Shown: positions 47,601 through 59,667, numbered from the stretch's first letter. The stretch: 64,000 nucleotides of DNA from Dryocosmus kuriphilus (GCA_038277395.1 CM076195.1:46065337-46129336); one strand, 5' to 3'. Notes: generated from the sequence alone by a model not told the origin. Numbers and translations: made by a program.

Positions 47601-48574
47601 ATGAATGTCTTCGTATTTACAGAAATCACAAATGTAAGGATGTGCCTGCAATAGATTGTTGTCAGCTGACTAATATTTATCGGGTTTTTTAAGAATATAT
47701 GCATTCTTGTGATCATTGATTTGTGTAAACCAATTTATTTTCACCCTGGCCTCACGGAATTAAAAGAAAAGACTGCTCGCCTCATTGAGTCATTTAGGTA
47801 AAAGCATCCCTCGGACGAGGGAGATGAATACGTCCCCACAAAAATAATAAAACTCAATCAAAGATGATGGTTCAGCACAGTTTGTGAATTCCTCGTCCAC
47901 CCAAGAAAAAGAACGCTCGCTGAATTTAATAGGCAGCAAGATCTTCTTGGTATTTTTAATTTTATAAATACCGGAAGATTAATATTTGTACCTGGGTTGT
48001 AACAATGGGGAAACCAAACGAACTTTAGTTCTTGAAAATAAATCAACAAGTCCAAGATAAGAAAACTCATTTTGAAACCGCTAAAGTAGTTCTTTGCGAT
48101 TCATTACAAAATTTTTGTTACATTTAATGTAACAAAACTTTTAAAAAAATAAATCTGAGAAATCAAACGAACTTTCGTTCGTGAAAATAAATCATCAAGT
48201 CCAAGATAAGAAGCTATTATCAATCTAATCTAATAATGCACTACGTCCGGACACTGGAATTCCACAAACCTAATTAGAATAATTTTTTTAGGTGCTTTTT
48301 GATAAAGAAATAAGGTACAAATGGTCCCATTTTGACGAAGATTACTTATAAATTTTTTTTAAGTGGCGAAGTATCAGCGAAGTTAAGAAAGCTTGAAATC
48401 GAACTATTTTAAGAATTACGTTTGGGGGTTCAAAATGTGTTTTCATATCTTAGACATTTTGATTTATTTTTAAGAACGAAGTTTCGTTTCGTTTAACCCA
48501 GCTTTATTTATTTTTTATTTTGTTACACTAAATGTAACAAAAATTTTGCAATAAATCGCAGGGTTTGAAATATC
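47601..48574. repeat. Spacer with copies of the inverted-repeat arm ends
   Basis: 47990-48230 and 48410-48560 carry pieces also found at the inner ends of both arms (39720-39850 and 59595-59760): AACGAACTTTCGTTC, AAATAAATCAACAAGTCC, CTTTGCGATTCATTA and the palindrome-like TTTTGTTACATTTAATGTAACA. 47601-47990 has nothing recognised. Confidence 0.6.
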
Positions 48575-49680
48575 AGGGATGCCAGCGGTTCAGTAGTTCA
48601 ATTTTGGGGAAAAAAGGGGATTTTTTTAAAGTGTGAGCGGAGTGAAAATACATTAATAAATACAATATTTTTTATGATAATTGGTATTTTATTATTAAGA
48701 ACTTTTGAGATATCATTTCCGCATATCGGTATCTCTTAAAAAAAATTTTTAATTGCACCAAAACGACCTCTTCTAACCAACAAACAGTTTCCTTTTTTTT
48801 CTTGATATAGCAGACGTAATTAATTCAGACTTCTTTTTCTCAATTTTTTTTCGCAATTGATCTACCTTATTTCGTTTATCTGTTTCTTTAGTACGCAACT
48901 TTTCTAAGCTCATCATAAGTTCCTGAACCGCAACGCCTGTTGGATCTTTACCCATGACACCTTTCAATGTTTTTTGTATTGAATCAGATTTTTTTGCAGC
49001 TTCAGCATAGGTTTTTTCGGCATTTTCTAGATCAGCCTCTAAAGTTACAATGTCCTTTTTCTCCTTCGTAATACTAGCTAAGAACGCCTTTTATTTTACA
49101 CTTTGTTCCGCTTCGGCAGCCTGCTTAACAAGGTTTTCTGAGACAAGTCGCTTTTCTTCTTCTAAATACGCTAAGTATGATTTATGAGCATGTCGCGCAC
49201 GTTTTAAGAGATCGTGAGTTAATGGCACTTTGTGAATTTGAAAGCCATACTGCTTTAACTCATCAACAATTGCTAGTTTAGTGTTAAGTGTTCGTTCAAT
49301 CATATTCAAATTTTTATCAGTTAGAATTTGACCCGATTAGAGAAACCTCTCTCAACATCTGCACTGCCATGAGTTATAAAAAAACACTTTGGACAACGTA
49401 TTTTAAAACAGGGTATCTGCAGTTAGAAGTCGTCTTTAGCGAAAAAATATGATTCCAATAATCGTCTATTCTTTCGTTTTCATTCAACGAGAAGCGAACA
49501 TCTTCATCTTGTTGGAGTAATTTCCACTCACTTGAAACCTCATCAGTATCAACATCTTTCAATGGTAACAATCCTGCTATTTTTGTAACATATGTAACAC
49601 TGACGGTGTTCTTGATGCTTTCAGGTGAAAGGCATTTAAAATATATAAGACTTGAAATCAGTTTGATCAAACCTCATCTC
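48575..49680 (-). pseudogene. hAT-like transposase C-terminal remnant
   Basis: On the minus strand, 49670-49374 reads VSSEWKLLQQDEDVRFSLNE and YWNHIFSLKT. A shifted frame near 49370-49330 gives ITHGSADVERGFSN, the conserved hAT dimerisation-region motif, followed by a stop. 49309-49091 continues (VPLTHDLLKRARHAHKSYLA) and 48967-48773 ends in a Lys-rich coiled tail. On the plus strand CAGGGATGCCAGCGG at 48575 could be the 3' terminal inverted repeat. The other terminus and the N-terminal half (BED finger, catalytic acids) were not found, so this is a broken, 5'-deleted copy. Confidence 0.65.
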
Positions 49681-50519
49681 TTGTAAAACGTCCGGTTTTA
49701 CTAGGCTTGATAATAGTAGCAAAGTAAGATTTTTCAGTTGGGAGTACAAGATGTGAATAAGAAGTTCCTCTTTTTGAAATAACACTGTAAATTCTTTTGT
49801 GAAAATCTTAGCGAGTGAGAGATAAACTGCAAGTTACTTTTCAAAGCCGGGTTTGTTAAATAATCTTTGATGATCTTACAGTACAAGAAGCTACTTCGCA
49901 TGGAAAGTACAAATGTTTAAGTAATGTAAACAAGAAATTATAAAAAAGAAAAAAAAGCTAAGTAAAAATGTACAGGTAGACCACGTCTTCAATTATTTAT
50001 CTATTGTCACTTACCTTAAAAACTAAAACGCGTAATACTCGTTCTTACATTGTGTAGGAACCACTATAATTATATGTAATAGTATTTAATATTAATTTCA
50101 TATTCTTATTATTACATATTCGATTAGCAGTATTGTTTATAAAATAATCTTATTTCTATCTCTATATTTTAGGCACGGTTTTGGGTTGTATTCGCTTTGG
50201 CTGAATTCCCTTTCTATATTTTGAAGTTTTCAAATATTCTTTTACTCTTAAAGTAGCTGCTTCTCAGGTTTAGGTAAAAGGGCCTACGTGACTAAATTTC
50301 TAGGAAACTTCTCTAGAGCCCACAGCAAAAGGTCATTTTATTACCCTTACAGATGGGGGCTGAGGAACCGAGAGGGTACTCAGCAATAAGAGTATGGCTG
50401 TCGTTCGGTACACCGCTGTTACGCGAATCTGTACGCGACTTTCCATTTTTATAATAAGGCAATAAATTAAGTGTTATGTTAAATTTGGTGCTTATTAATT
50501 GAGTTGTAGTTCACACCCT
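49681..50519. other. AT-rich spacer, then possible LTR end
   Basis: No gene is visible. The last ~200 bp (AGTATGGCTGTCGTTCGGTA, AATAAATTAAGTGTTATG, TTCACACCCTCAACA) look like the R/U5 end of a Gypsy LTR, because a primer-binding-site-like TGGTGAACACCCGACGTG follows at about 50529. No second LTR was found. Confidence 0.4.
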
Positions 50520-50528
50520 CAACATAAT

Positions 50529-52363
50529 TGGTGAACACCCGACGTGATTGTGTCGTGATAAATGTTAAAACTTTGTGAAGTGAAAGTGATGCTAACTCAA
50601 AAGGACGCTCAGTGACTGTGGAATATACTTTTTGCATGGAACTTTTCGTCCAGTGCAGTGACTATAAGTGCAGTATAGTGACTATTAGTGACTGTGATAA
50701 TACTTTCAGTGAAAACTGTTTTTTTTTTTTTTTTTTTTTTTTTTGTTTTTTTTGACGAAAATGCCTGACAGAGAAACACCTGGGGAACAAGAGGAGCAAC
50801 GCAAAATGTTAGCGTCGCAGCTGTATCCCTTTCCTCCTTCAAGGTGCCACCTTTTTACTACAACGAGGAACCGGAACTATGGTTCTCGCAACTCGAGGCT
50901 TCATTTGAGGTTAGCAAAATCACGGCAGATAGGTCGCAATAAAACTTAGTGATCGCAAACCTCGAGTCTGGCGTAGGAAGTTCGCAACATTATACGAGAT
51001 CCACCAGAAACTAACAGGTATGAGAAATTGAAAACAGAATTAATTCGACATTTAAGTTCGAGTCAAGAGCATAAAAGGCGTCAACTCTTAGAGCACGAGG
51101 AACTAGGAGATAGAAAACCATCGGAATTCTTGCGACATCTGCAGGGATTGGCGGGATCGCTCGTTCCGGAAAATGTAGTGCGTTCTTTATGGATAGGTCG
51201 TCTCCCGAATCATATTCAAGCCACCCTCGCTGGTCAATCGCAATCGAGCCTGGACAGTGGCGAACCTGGTTGACTCGATTCACGAAATAGAATTGCGCAA
51301 GCACGTCTTTGAAATCAGTGCGCCTTCGTCATTTCAGTCGATGATAGAGGATCCGCGAAAGGAAATTACAAATTTGAGACACGATGTAGCCGCAGTATCG
51401 TCGCGCGAGGGTAGTTCAAATCGTGCCGCGCGTGATTCAGGACGCTATTGATCACGATCGCGCTCGCGAATTGCAGAAAAGAAATTGCAAGACGAGGGTC
51501 AGTGCTGGTACCACTCTCGCTTCGGAAAAAAAGCAAGTCGGTGCAATAAACCGTGCACTTATAATTCGGAAAACGGACAGGGCCATCGTTAGAGGCGATA
51601 ATCGATATCTGCCCGTCTTCGCGCCGCCTTTTCATGACCGATCGCAGAACAAAAGAGCATTTCTTGATAGACACTGGTTCGGATGTATGTGTGTATCCAC
51701 GATCGCGAGTGCGCGGAATTTGGAAAAAGACTCCTTACGAATTGTACGCCGCGAACGGTTCAACAATAGAAACATACGGGATGTTCACTTTTTCGCCTGA
51801 TTTCGGACTTCGACGAGATTTAATGTGGCGTTTTGTAGTCGCAGACGTAAAAAAAATTATTATCGGTGCCGATTTCTTGGCACGTTACGGACTCTGGGTA
51901 GACGTCGGTAACGCTCGTCTTATCGACAGCACCACATTTTTAACATCCACGGGTAGCGTCGTGAAAGGTTCAATAGAAGGCGTAAAAACTATTTCTGACG
52001 AATTGCCCAACCACGAACTGCTATCTCAGTTCCCAGAAATCATTCGCCCAGAAGGATCCCTTGTGAATCGAAAATACAAAGTTTTCCATCATATACGAAC
52101 GACACCCGGTCCGCCGGTCACTCATTGCGCGCGTATATTAGCCAGCGTCAAGTACAGTGCCGCGAAGAAGGAATTCGAGAGGATGTTACGACTCGGAACA
52201 GCACGGCCGTCAGAAAGTAGTTCGGCCTCTCCTTTGCACATGGTTCCAAAACAGGGAGAGGAGTGGCGAGTTTGCAGAGACTATCGCGTTTTAAACGCCA
52301 GGACTCTACCTGACCGATATCCTGTACCTCATCTTGAAGATTTTGCGCACAATTTGCACATTG
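50529..52363 (+). pseudogene. Second Ty3/Gypsy element: gag and start of pol
   Basis: After the primer-binding-site-like TGGTGAACACCCGACGTG, a 32-T run at about 50720-50751 precedes MPDRETPGEQEEQR at 50761. Gag is broken but clear at 51028-51270 (RRQLLEHEELGDRKPSEFLR, VVRSLWIGRLPNHIQA). From 51634 the frame is open to the junction: retroviral-type aspartic protease (HFLIDTGSDVCVYP), IIGADFLARYGLWVDV, then the start of RT (SPLHMVPKQGEEWRVCRDYR, LPDRYPVPHLEDFAHNLH). At 52364 the CACTG element starts. RT does not resume after 58799, so the rest of the element was lost separately. Confidence 0.8.
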
Positions 52364-52386
52364 CACTGAGAAAAAAATATGATTGA

Positions 52387-53289
52387 TTCAACGGCTCCGC
52401 GTCTATAAATATCAGCAATAGTCTTTCCCATCATTTTGACCGACCAAAGGCAGTTGGTTTGATGGACCTGAGTCAGTTAACCAATTAACCTTAGTGAAGT
52501 TGAAACAACTTTATACGGTATTGAATCAATACATGTCGGATTTGAATCAACAGTATTAACTTTTTCAATGTAATCGCAAATATTATTGAATCAACCATTC
52601 AACCAAAAAAGTATCAGAAAAATATTTTTCTCTTCATAAAGATGAGAGTAAGTTTTGAGGTTACGTAATTTTCATGGAGGCTACAACACAGGTTTTGTGT
52701 TTTGATTGATCGAGGCGCCAATTTTTACACTACAATTATACATTCTTTTCCCTAACCTTAATCTATCTACTATGTCATTCGCTCGCTCGCATTTAGAACG
52801 CAAATCGCATTACCGAAATCCGCAAAGTCGTGTCGCACACAATGTTATCGGATGGAAGTTTTCACCGGGCTTATATACTCAGTGATACAATTTTCAGCCG
52901 CTTGCGAGAAAGTCCGAGCCATCTAGCGGTCAACAGAAGGAGCTTGTATTTATTTGAAAGAATAATTACATTCATTTTGCTTCTTTGGAGAGGAAGCTTT
53001 GTATTTAAATTTGATATGGAATGATGCATAAAGGTTTTAAAAAATTCAAAACTTCCATGGAAAATTTTATTTATTCAATTGAACAAGATACATACATTTG
53101 TAAATTCGACAATTTACATAAGTTACAAGAATAAAATCTATTAATCAAAGACTTAGACGATATTTGCAAATACTCGGTCGTACGCTCTACTTGGTAAGCA
53201 CAAAAATGATTTTAATAATTAATGGTTTTTAATCTTTTACATAAAAAAACAGAATTTTTAGAGCAATCGTTATAGAATACATATATTAT
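52387..53289. other. Left terminal region of the CMC element
   Basis: 52387-52620 holds several TTGAATCAA-type words like those near the right end. The remaining 650 bp have no clear coding sequence. An AATAAA-type signal for the transposase gene on the minus strand may lie near 53070-53100 (TTTATT on plus). Confidence 0.5.
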
Positions 53290-55573
53290 TTACGCAAAAA
53301 CAATTTCAGAATCATCTTTTTTTTGAATAATGACCATGTTTGGAGCATAAGTTGTTCCTTTTATTGAAATCCTGGAAATTGGAGCATACTCTTTCTTCAC
53401 ATCATTTGTTAGCTTACTCTGAAAACTCTGATAGTCTGGTAATAAAAATATATTTTTCATTATCGTCTTACCATATTCCACTCTTTCATCAAACCCAGCA
53501 CAAGTCAAAAACTTATAATTAAGTTTTAATTGATGTCTTTTAGCTAACGTTAGAGAAATATTTACTCTTGAAGTAACAGATTGTGCTATTTTTTTTAAAT
53601 CTCTATGCTTCCCTTCAAAACTTATACATGAAAAGAAACGAAGAGGCCCTAACATTTTTAACATTCTGACATAATGTAATAAATGGTGATGTTTTGGTTT
53701 CAATGTTTGTTTAGTTAGTTTTTTGTACAGTTTGTGATGAACTTCTACTTGTTTTTCCAAATCATCAATCATACTATTAGTGAAACAAGGCGACATAATC
53801 AAAGAAACCAATTTGCGCAACGAAATGTACAATTTCCAAGCTTTACTAGTACATGGCACTAAGTCACCAACAAAAAAGCTTAAGTTGTTAATTAAGAAAT
53901 ACATTTCTGAAGCACTCATAACGAGTTTTTTGTTTGTAATGTGTTCTAATTTAATAGTAGGCGTGACATTTTTCTTAATTTTACTATGATAATCAAACTG
54001 CTCCATTCTTTGTTTCAATTCTAAATACGTGAAAAATTTTTCTACAAAAATTAAATAATATAGATAATCGCTAGTTCATACCTACAAATACCTTCTAGGT
54101 CATGCATGGGATCAAAAGAAACATGACGAAAAATGTCAAAATCAGATAAATATTTAAATATTGATTCTCGCTTAACACCATTCCTTTTTTCAGCGATATC
54201 AAGCGTGTGTTTGTTAGCCGAGCGCAATTGTTTAACATTTTCTTTAGTAGCAGTTTGACATTCATGTTTATTCATATAGCAAAGTCTACATGGATTTTTG
54301 CTATTAAAACTTTCATTGAATCCAAGAACACTGTGTAATTCAAGATTATCGCCAGAAAAGTTAAATAAATCAAAGTACACCGTGTAATTTTTACCCTCAA
54401 CTGTAATTTCAATGCCATTCTTTCTTAAATCTAGTATTTGTTGCATATAGGTCTATATAATTTTAAAAGACTAGTTATCTTTTTGTATGTTGATTTAAAT
54501 AGCTGAAGTAAAAAAATGTTTTCCAATAAACTCGCGTACTCTGTTGGTAAACCGCTGATATTACAATATATTGCATGCTCTTTATTTACGTCACTACGAG
54601 ATCCCAACGGATTATTTACTTCAAAATCATCTCCATATATAGTCAGAAGAAATACAATTTTTCCATCCAATTTTTTTTTCAATTCCCGCCATCTGTCACT
54701 TTCATATATAGAACATATACACTCGCATCTTTCCATCTTTACAATATGATTTCTTATCACAATAAAAACATTTGGAAACTCTAAAAACTTTTTTAAAATT
54801 GTACTCAGCGGTACCATTACCACTGTAAGCTTCATTTGCTTATATTGTCTTTTAATCTTTGATACTCGTTTAGAGTGCAAAACAGTTGCAACGTGCACAA
54901 TTTTTGGTTCTACATAATGCAAATTTTTTAAAGCTTTCAACGTTTTATGTGTAGTCTTATAATTGTGGAATACATTTTTCATTATATTCAAAGTATTTAT
55001 AATACTGTTATCCGTGCACTTTTCTGTACTTAAAATTAAGAGTTTATCTACGAAATTATCATTATAAAAATTTTGAAATGCCAGTATAATCGATAACAAA
55101 GTTTTCATAGGCACAAACACAATAGCGTGCAATTAGCTAACAAGAATATATGCAGCTTTTGAACAATTTTCTTCTTCGTTTTTTCCTGTATTTTGGCATG
55201 CACTTTCTACATTTGTTCCTTTATCATTCATGTTCATTGAATCATCAAAATCATTTATAGTATGATTTAAGATATGTACCTCCACTGGCATTTCATGTTG
55301 TTGATCTAACATCTCAACTGCTTGACTTTCGTTTTCATTATCAGAATTTGTATTTACTAAAGAGCGCTCTTTTACCGGCTTAGTATTAGTACAATCATTA
55401 TGTGACTCTATATATTTTACAAAAGTGCTTATGCTACAAAAAATTCTCTTACAATTACTCTCTTTGCACTGTAATTTGTGACAATCTCCTAAATGTCTAA
55501 CCTTTAAATGTAAACCTACATTTTTTGTGAGTGTAAATTTAGAATCACATAAGGGGCAGATGAACACATTCAT
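53290..55573 (-). pseudogene. C2H2 zinc-finger, tnp2-like transposase
   Basis: It probably cut and pasted the element. It starts MNVFICPLCDSKFTL; a C-x2-C...H-x4-H finger is followed by a second Cys/His cluster (LQCKESNCKRIF ... HND). After an acidic linker there is an in-frame TAA at 55135-55133, then the body: VHVATVLHSKRVS, GDDFEVNNPLGSR and IYCNISGLPTEYASLL. Frameshifts lie near 54440-54450 and 54050-54065. Between them, NPCRLCYMNKHEC (Cys cluster) and SFDPMHDLEGICRYEL (the tnp2-type Asp-Met-His motif) are present. The last part, LKPKHHHLLHYVRMLKMLGP and FFSCISFEGKHRDLKKIA, is the conserved His-rich and Glu region of this family. It ends at TAA 53290. Length about 750 residues, near full size. 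The family match is from recognition, not a search. Confidence 0.75.
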
Positions 55574-55684
55574 TTTGGATTTTTTTCTAATTAATCTAAT
55601 AATTTAAACTAATATCGACATAGGTTTCAATTAAATTAAACAAAGTATGAAATCTAATATGCTAATACTAGAATACTATAAAAA

Positions 55685-57863
55685 CTAATCAGTTTCCAGT
55701 GGTAAGCAAGGCAAGAGAATTCCCATATCATTGAGTATTTCATTGACTTCGGAGGTATCCCAGTTTGTGCGAAATTTGTACAGCCCTAACTGCAACAACA
55801 ACCAAATTTGTTTGCTTTGCGCTGTGTAGCCTGCTTTTAAAACGTGGAGAATAATTTGAAGCAAACATCTAATCCTACAAGTAAAGATGGCATTTGATAT
55901 ACAATGTCATCAATACATAAATAAGTAGATTGCACTTCATAGTCGTCTTCTTCCACAACAATGATGTAAGGTTGAACAGTTAGGTTTCTGCTCTGTGCAA
56001 ACTGATGGCGCTCCAATTTAACTTTATCAATATCACCATGAATCTGTAAAATTTAATACAAACAAAAATACACATTCAAAGTATGATTCGAAGTATTTAG
56101 TAAGGTATAGGGATAGTTGGTAAGACTAAATGTAAACAATAAAAAAAATATTTTTTTAAAATTAAGAAATAGTTTAAATAAAAATGAAAATATTACCTTT
56201 ATTCTTGTAACAACTCCTTCTAAGCTTTCCACTGCAGAAGGTTTCCACTTTTTACCTTTTCCTACAGGAATTCTTGCAGTTGATGGTAGAATAATGCACA
56301 GAAGCATTAATCGAATCAAAACATCATTATCTAAAAATTATAATTTGTGAAATGTAAATAAAAGTTTTTTCACCTTGCACTAAAAGAATCGATTAAATGC
56401 TTGAAACTTCCTTAATTAAAACATTCTTTTTTTAAGGTAAATTAACATAAACTATTTAGATGTGAACTTTATGCTTTACAAACTAAAAAATTATTAAAAA
56501 ATAATAATAACAGTTTTTTTATCATTGGATAACTACTAACAGCAAAGTAATATTTTTCAAATTAGAACATAAAAAGTATTTTTTCTAACCAAAAAAAAAA
56601 TATTGTAATTTCATCACGCAGCTTATTTGAAAAATAAAAATAAAGACTCAGAAAATCTATTCTGATGATATGTACCTTCTTTCAAATCCGCTTTTGCCAA
56701 CATCCCTTGAAGTAGGTCAGTGTGTTCATCTTTTCTTAATGGTTTAGCAAGCAGGGCCTTATTAACAAAATCTTTGAAATTGTCAATGGGATCTATCTCC
56801 TTAGTAAATTTTCTTTACGAAAAATCCTGGAAGATCAACAGATATCCATTGGGACATTTCAAAATGAGCCATTCCTCATAGGTAGAAGATATTTTATTGG
56901 CAAATTTATTCTCAGTTTGAATGCGTCTGTAGTCTGCTGTAATCTTCCAATGTCTCTCGGTATCTTCCCAAGGCTCCTCTCGATTTTTCAACCAGTCAAT
57001 ACTTTCTTCTATCTCTTCAGTTAGCTCATTTTCATAATCTCGTTCGACTGGGACTGCTGCTGTCTTGACTTCATTCAGTTTTAGTATAGATTTTTTAAGA
57101 TTAGTATATTTATTTGGTAGCTTTCCTTTGGGTATTTTTGGCTTTCCAGAGCTAGATTCATTTTTAGGTACTCTTGGTTCATAGTAAACTAATTCACATT
57201 CTCTTTTAAATACTTCTACTATTTTTCTACTCAAAATTTTGAAGTCACTCCCGTGTAATGGTCTACAATAAATTTTTTTTATGAAATTACGAAAAAAATT
57301 TACTATTCTACTGAATTATTTTGTCAAATTATAACAGTCGTCTTTTCCTTTACCTTTCACAAAGATTCATAACGCCAGCTACAACATGGTGAACGAGTCT
57401 TTCTTCAGAGTTTTCACTAGAATTACCTGTTTCCTATGACAAAACAATGATAAATACAGCATCTCAAATATGTTGGTTTATAGCAAATCAACGTAAAAAG
57501 CACATGTGCTTTTGAAGTTATGTTACGTCGCTCTATACGTAAATGTATTTCAATAGTGTACGTAAAAATTAAACTGACAAACTTTGACTTACATCATTTT
57601 TATCTGAGAAAAAATTGTTTATTTTATCTGTAAACTCATCTTTGTGCAGTTCTGGAACAATTTTCGCAATGATCGTGGCATCAGTCAACAAAGCTTGCAC
57701 ATCTTCAAAAGGCTCACCTTATGAAAATGTAAAATATATAAATTATACGCCGCATTGCAATGTACGTGTATAAGAAAAAGTACTACTTACCTTCAAAGCT
57801 TTCAATTAGTTCACTAAAACCTATTGCTTGCAGTACATCAGACAAAGTCTGTAGATTAGCCAT
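55685..57863 (-). pseudogene. SAM-like accessory gene of the CMC element, 6 exons
   Basis: Exons by GT-AG and phase: 57863-57791, 57717-57593, 57433-57354, 57262-56676, 56330-56197, 56043-55685. The start MANLQTLSDVLQAIGFSEL with IIAKIVPELHKDEF looks like a SAM-type helical domain. Exon 4 has SIDWLKNREEPWEDTERHWK and CPNGYLLIFQDF, matching the 'SAM-domain 3-like' proteins common in fish and invertebrate genomes. Exon 5 has LIRLMLLCIILPSTARIPVG and exon 6 the family's C-terminal end. Lesions: an in-frame TAA at 56817-56815 in exon 4 and a frameshift in exon 6 near 55835 (exon length 359 nt is not a whole number of codons). It lies 112 bp upstream of, and in the same orientation as, the transposase. 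Role unknown; an accessory protein of the transposon is inferred. Confidence 0.65.
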
Positions 57864-58799
57864 GATCGCTACGCTCGCCACAAGCCGGCAGACTCTCGGG
57901 CTGACTCACGCTTGTGAAATGTAAACAAACACTACCTACGTCGTAATGTGTTTAGCACTTTGCCGCGCTTTCCAGAGCATTCGATTCTCGTTATCTCTAC
58001 TTCAAGTAATTGATGAACATAAATATATTTTTTAACTTTAGTGAATGCGATTACTATAGCATTTACCAAATTGTACATTTTAAATCGCACTGTCGGAGAC
58101 GTATTCAATTCGGTATATGCGAAATGGTGCGGGATCGTGGATAATTAAAATTACTATAAATATTTATTGTCAGATTGTAAAAGAAGTAACATGAAGCATC
58201 TCACTTCTTTGTCTTATAAGGTAGCGTATGGATCGACTTATCAGTCGAGCATAAAACTGTTGTATTGGTTGTTTCAACAAAATAATTCTTTATAACCATG
58301 GAAAAATACTTTATTTCAATAAGTAAAATTGTTGATTCAAAAAGAAAAATATGTTCATTTAACCTTGATCAGATTAGTTGATTTAACGAACATACATTTG
58401 ATGAATTATTGGAAATACTTAATGTTTCAACTAACACGTTGTTATTTCAAAATAAAAATTAATTGATTTAATATATTTCCTAAGTTATTATAAATCAACA
58501 ATACTTGCATCAATTACTTCAACACACGCATGGTTATGATGAATCAACTAAAATTCTCGTTATTTCAACTAATATTCTGTTGTTTCAATGGCTTTTCAAT
58601 TGTTTTGACCGGGTAGTCCACTCATTTAACGACGTTGGAGCGGTTGAATGAGCGGATGCCATTTTAACGGCGCGGGGCTGTTGTTTTAACTGGATTTCTT
58701 GTCAATGCGATAGATTTTCCGTTTCATTCAATGGCTTCGAGGCTGCTGACCGTATTTAATGGCGCGGGCCGTTGATTCGACTGTATTCTTTTCTCAGTG
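57864..58799 (-). promoter_or_regulatory. Right terminal region and promoter of the CMC element
   Basis: Directly before the SAM-like gene there is a GC-richer stretch (57865-58000). From 58260 to 58600 there are many TTGATTCAA / TTTCAACTAA words, about 20-40 bp apart, mirroring the left end. In CACTA elements such subterminal repeats are transposase binding sites; here that is inferred from position only. Confidence 0.5.
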
Positions 58800-58850
58800 T
58801 GCAACTTAAAACGGCTGGATGCTAGATCTAGATATTTTCCGCAATATTCC

Positions 58851-58851
<1 letters not shown>

Positions 58852-58882
<31 letters not shown>
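58852..58882. repeat. (CA)n microsatellite
   Basis: About 15 CA units, just outside the CMC element. Confidence 0.9.
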
Positions 58883-58888
<6 letters not shown>

Positions 58889-58976
58889 CAACCAATCATA
58901 ATTACTCTTTACTAAAATAACCAAACACAGTTCTAAAACGTTCCCGCGAATACATCACATCCAATAAGAGGTATGC

Positions 58977-59335
58977 TACCAGGAGGGGCACAAGGCGGAG
59001 GAATGCCAAAACCGGGCGAAACCCCGTCCGCCGGCAACAACCAGAAGAAAACCCTAAAGGTCAACAAGCCAGAAGGAGACGCTGGAGACAGCGAAGAAAA
59101 CGGCACCCCCTGAAGAAATGCGAAAGCGGTTCCGGGGGGATCAATGCCAAGAAGAAAAGGGAGGAGGTTTTAGTGGGTAAGTCTAATCTGACAACTCCCC
59201 TCCCTCCTCACACGGGATCTCACTGTGCGATCCCTTGTGCGCCGGGCGTGGAGACATCTAACATGGAAGCCCCATACGTCGTTCAGTCATGCATTTCCTC
59301 CTCCATTAAAAAAATAAATAAATAAAAAAATAAAT
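58977..59335 (+). mobile_element. Short retroposon (SINE or truncated LINE) with 14-bp TSD
   Basis: The direct repeat AATAAGAGGTATGC occurs at 58963-58976 and again at 59336-59349. The 359 bp between are much more GC-rich than the surroundings (CCAAAACCGGGCGAAACCCC, GGTTCCGGGGGGATC) and end in an (AAATAAAT)n tail. This is the signature of target-primed reverse transcription. No long frame is present. I cannot tell a SINE from the 3' end of a LINE. Confidence 0.85.
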
Positions 59336-59349
59336 AATAAGAGGTATGC

Positions 59350-59667
59350 AAATTTAATGCGCCCGAGCATATTAATTGTGGCGCGTGTTTTTTTAACATC
59401 TTGAAACCCAAACTATGTGATAATTCTTAAAAAATGAATCTAAACTTTGTGAAAAAAAGGAGAAAAACGGGACACAATTTTCTATTTTAGGGTTTTACGG
59501 GGATTTTTCAAATTTAAGGGGGAAAAAAGGGGAAAATGGTGAAAAAGGGGAAAAAAGCGGAAAAAGGGGATTAGGGAAAAAAGAGGACGGACTCTGAAAT
59601 ATGTTTTCTCATCTTCGACTTGTTGATTTATTTTCATGAACGAAAGTTCGTTTGGTTCACCCATCAT
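59350..59667. other. Spacer with purine-rich tract
   Basis: 59480-59590 is dominated by GGGGAAAAA words. The last 70 bp (AACGAAAGTTCG, GACTTGTTGATTTATTTTCA) match 47990-48230 in reverse complement. No gene. Confidence 0.5.

Larger units (their letters stand above)
52364..58799 (-). mobile_element. CACTA/CMC-like DNA transposon, 6.4 kb, two genes
   Basis: The left end reads CACTGAGAAAAAAATATGAT and the right end, in reverse complement, CACTGAGAAAAGAATACAGT. The similarity continues through ATTCAACGGC...CGCG (about 38 bp). CACTR ends are diagnostic of CACTA/Mirage/Chapaev (CMC) elements. TG lies just outside both ends (52362-52363, 58800-58801), a possible 2-bp duplication. The subterminal 300-600 bp on both sides are full of 'TTGAATCAA / TTGATTCAA' words (52380-52600; 58260-58600). 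Inside lie two genes on the minus strand, a spliced SAM-like gene and an intronless C2H2/tnp2-like transposase. Both have lesions, so it cannot move by itself. Confidence 0.8.

Noticed and set aside
54041..54082. Possible 40-nt intron in the C2H2/tnp2-like gene
   Set aside because: The phase at the best donor and acceptor does not agree, and the sequence in between codes for residues typical of the family, so a frameshift explains it better.
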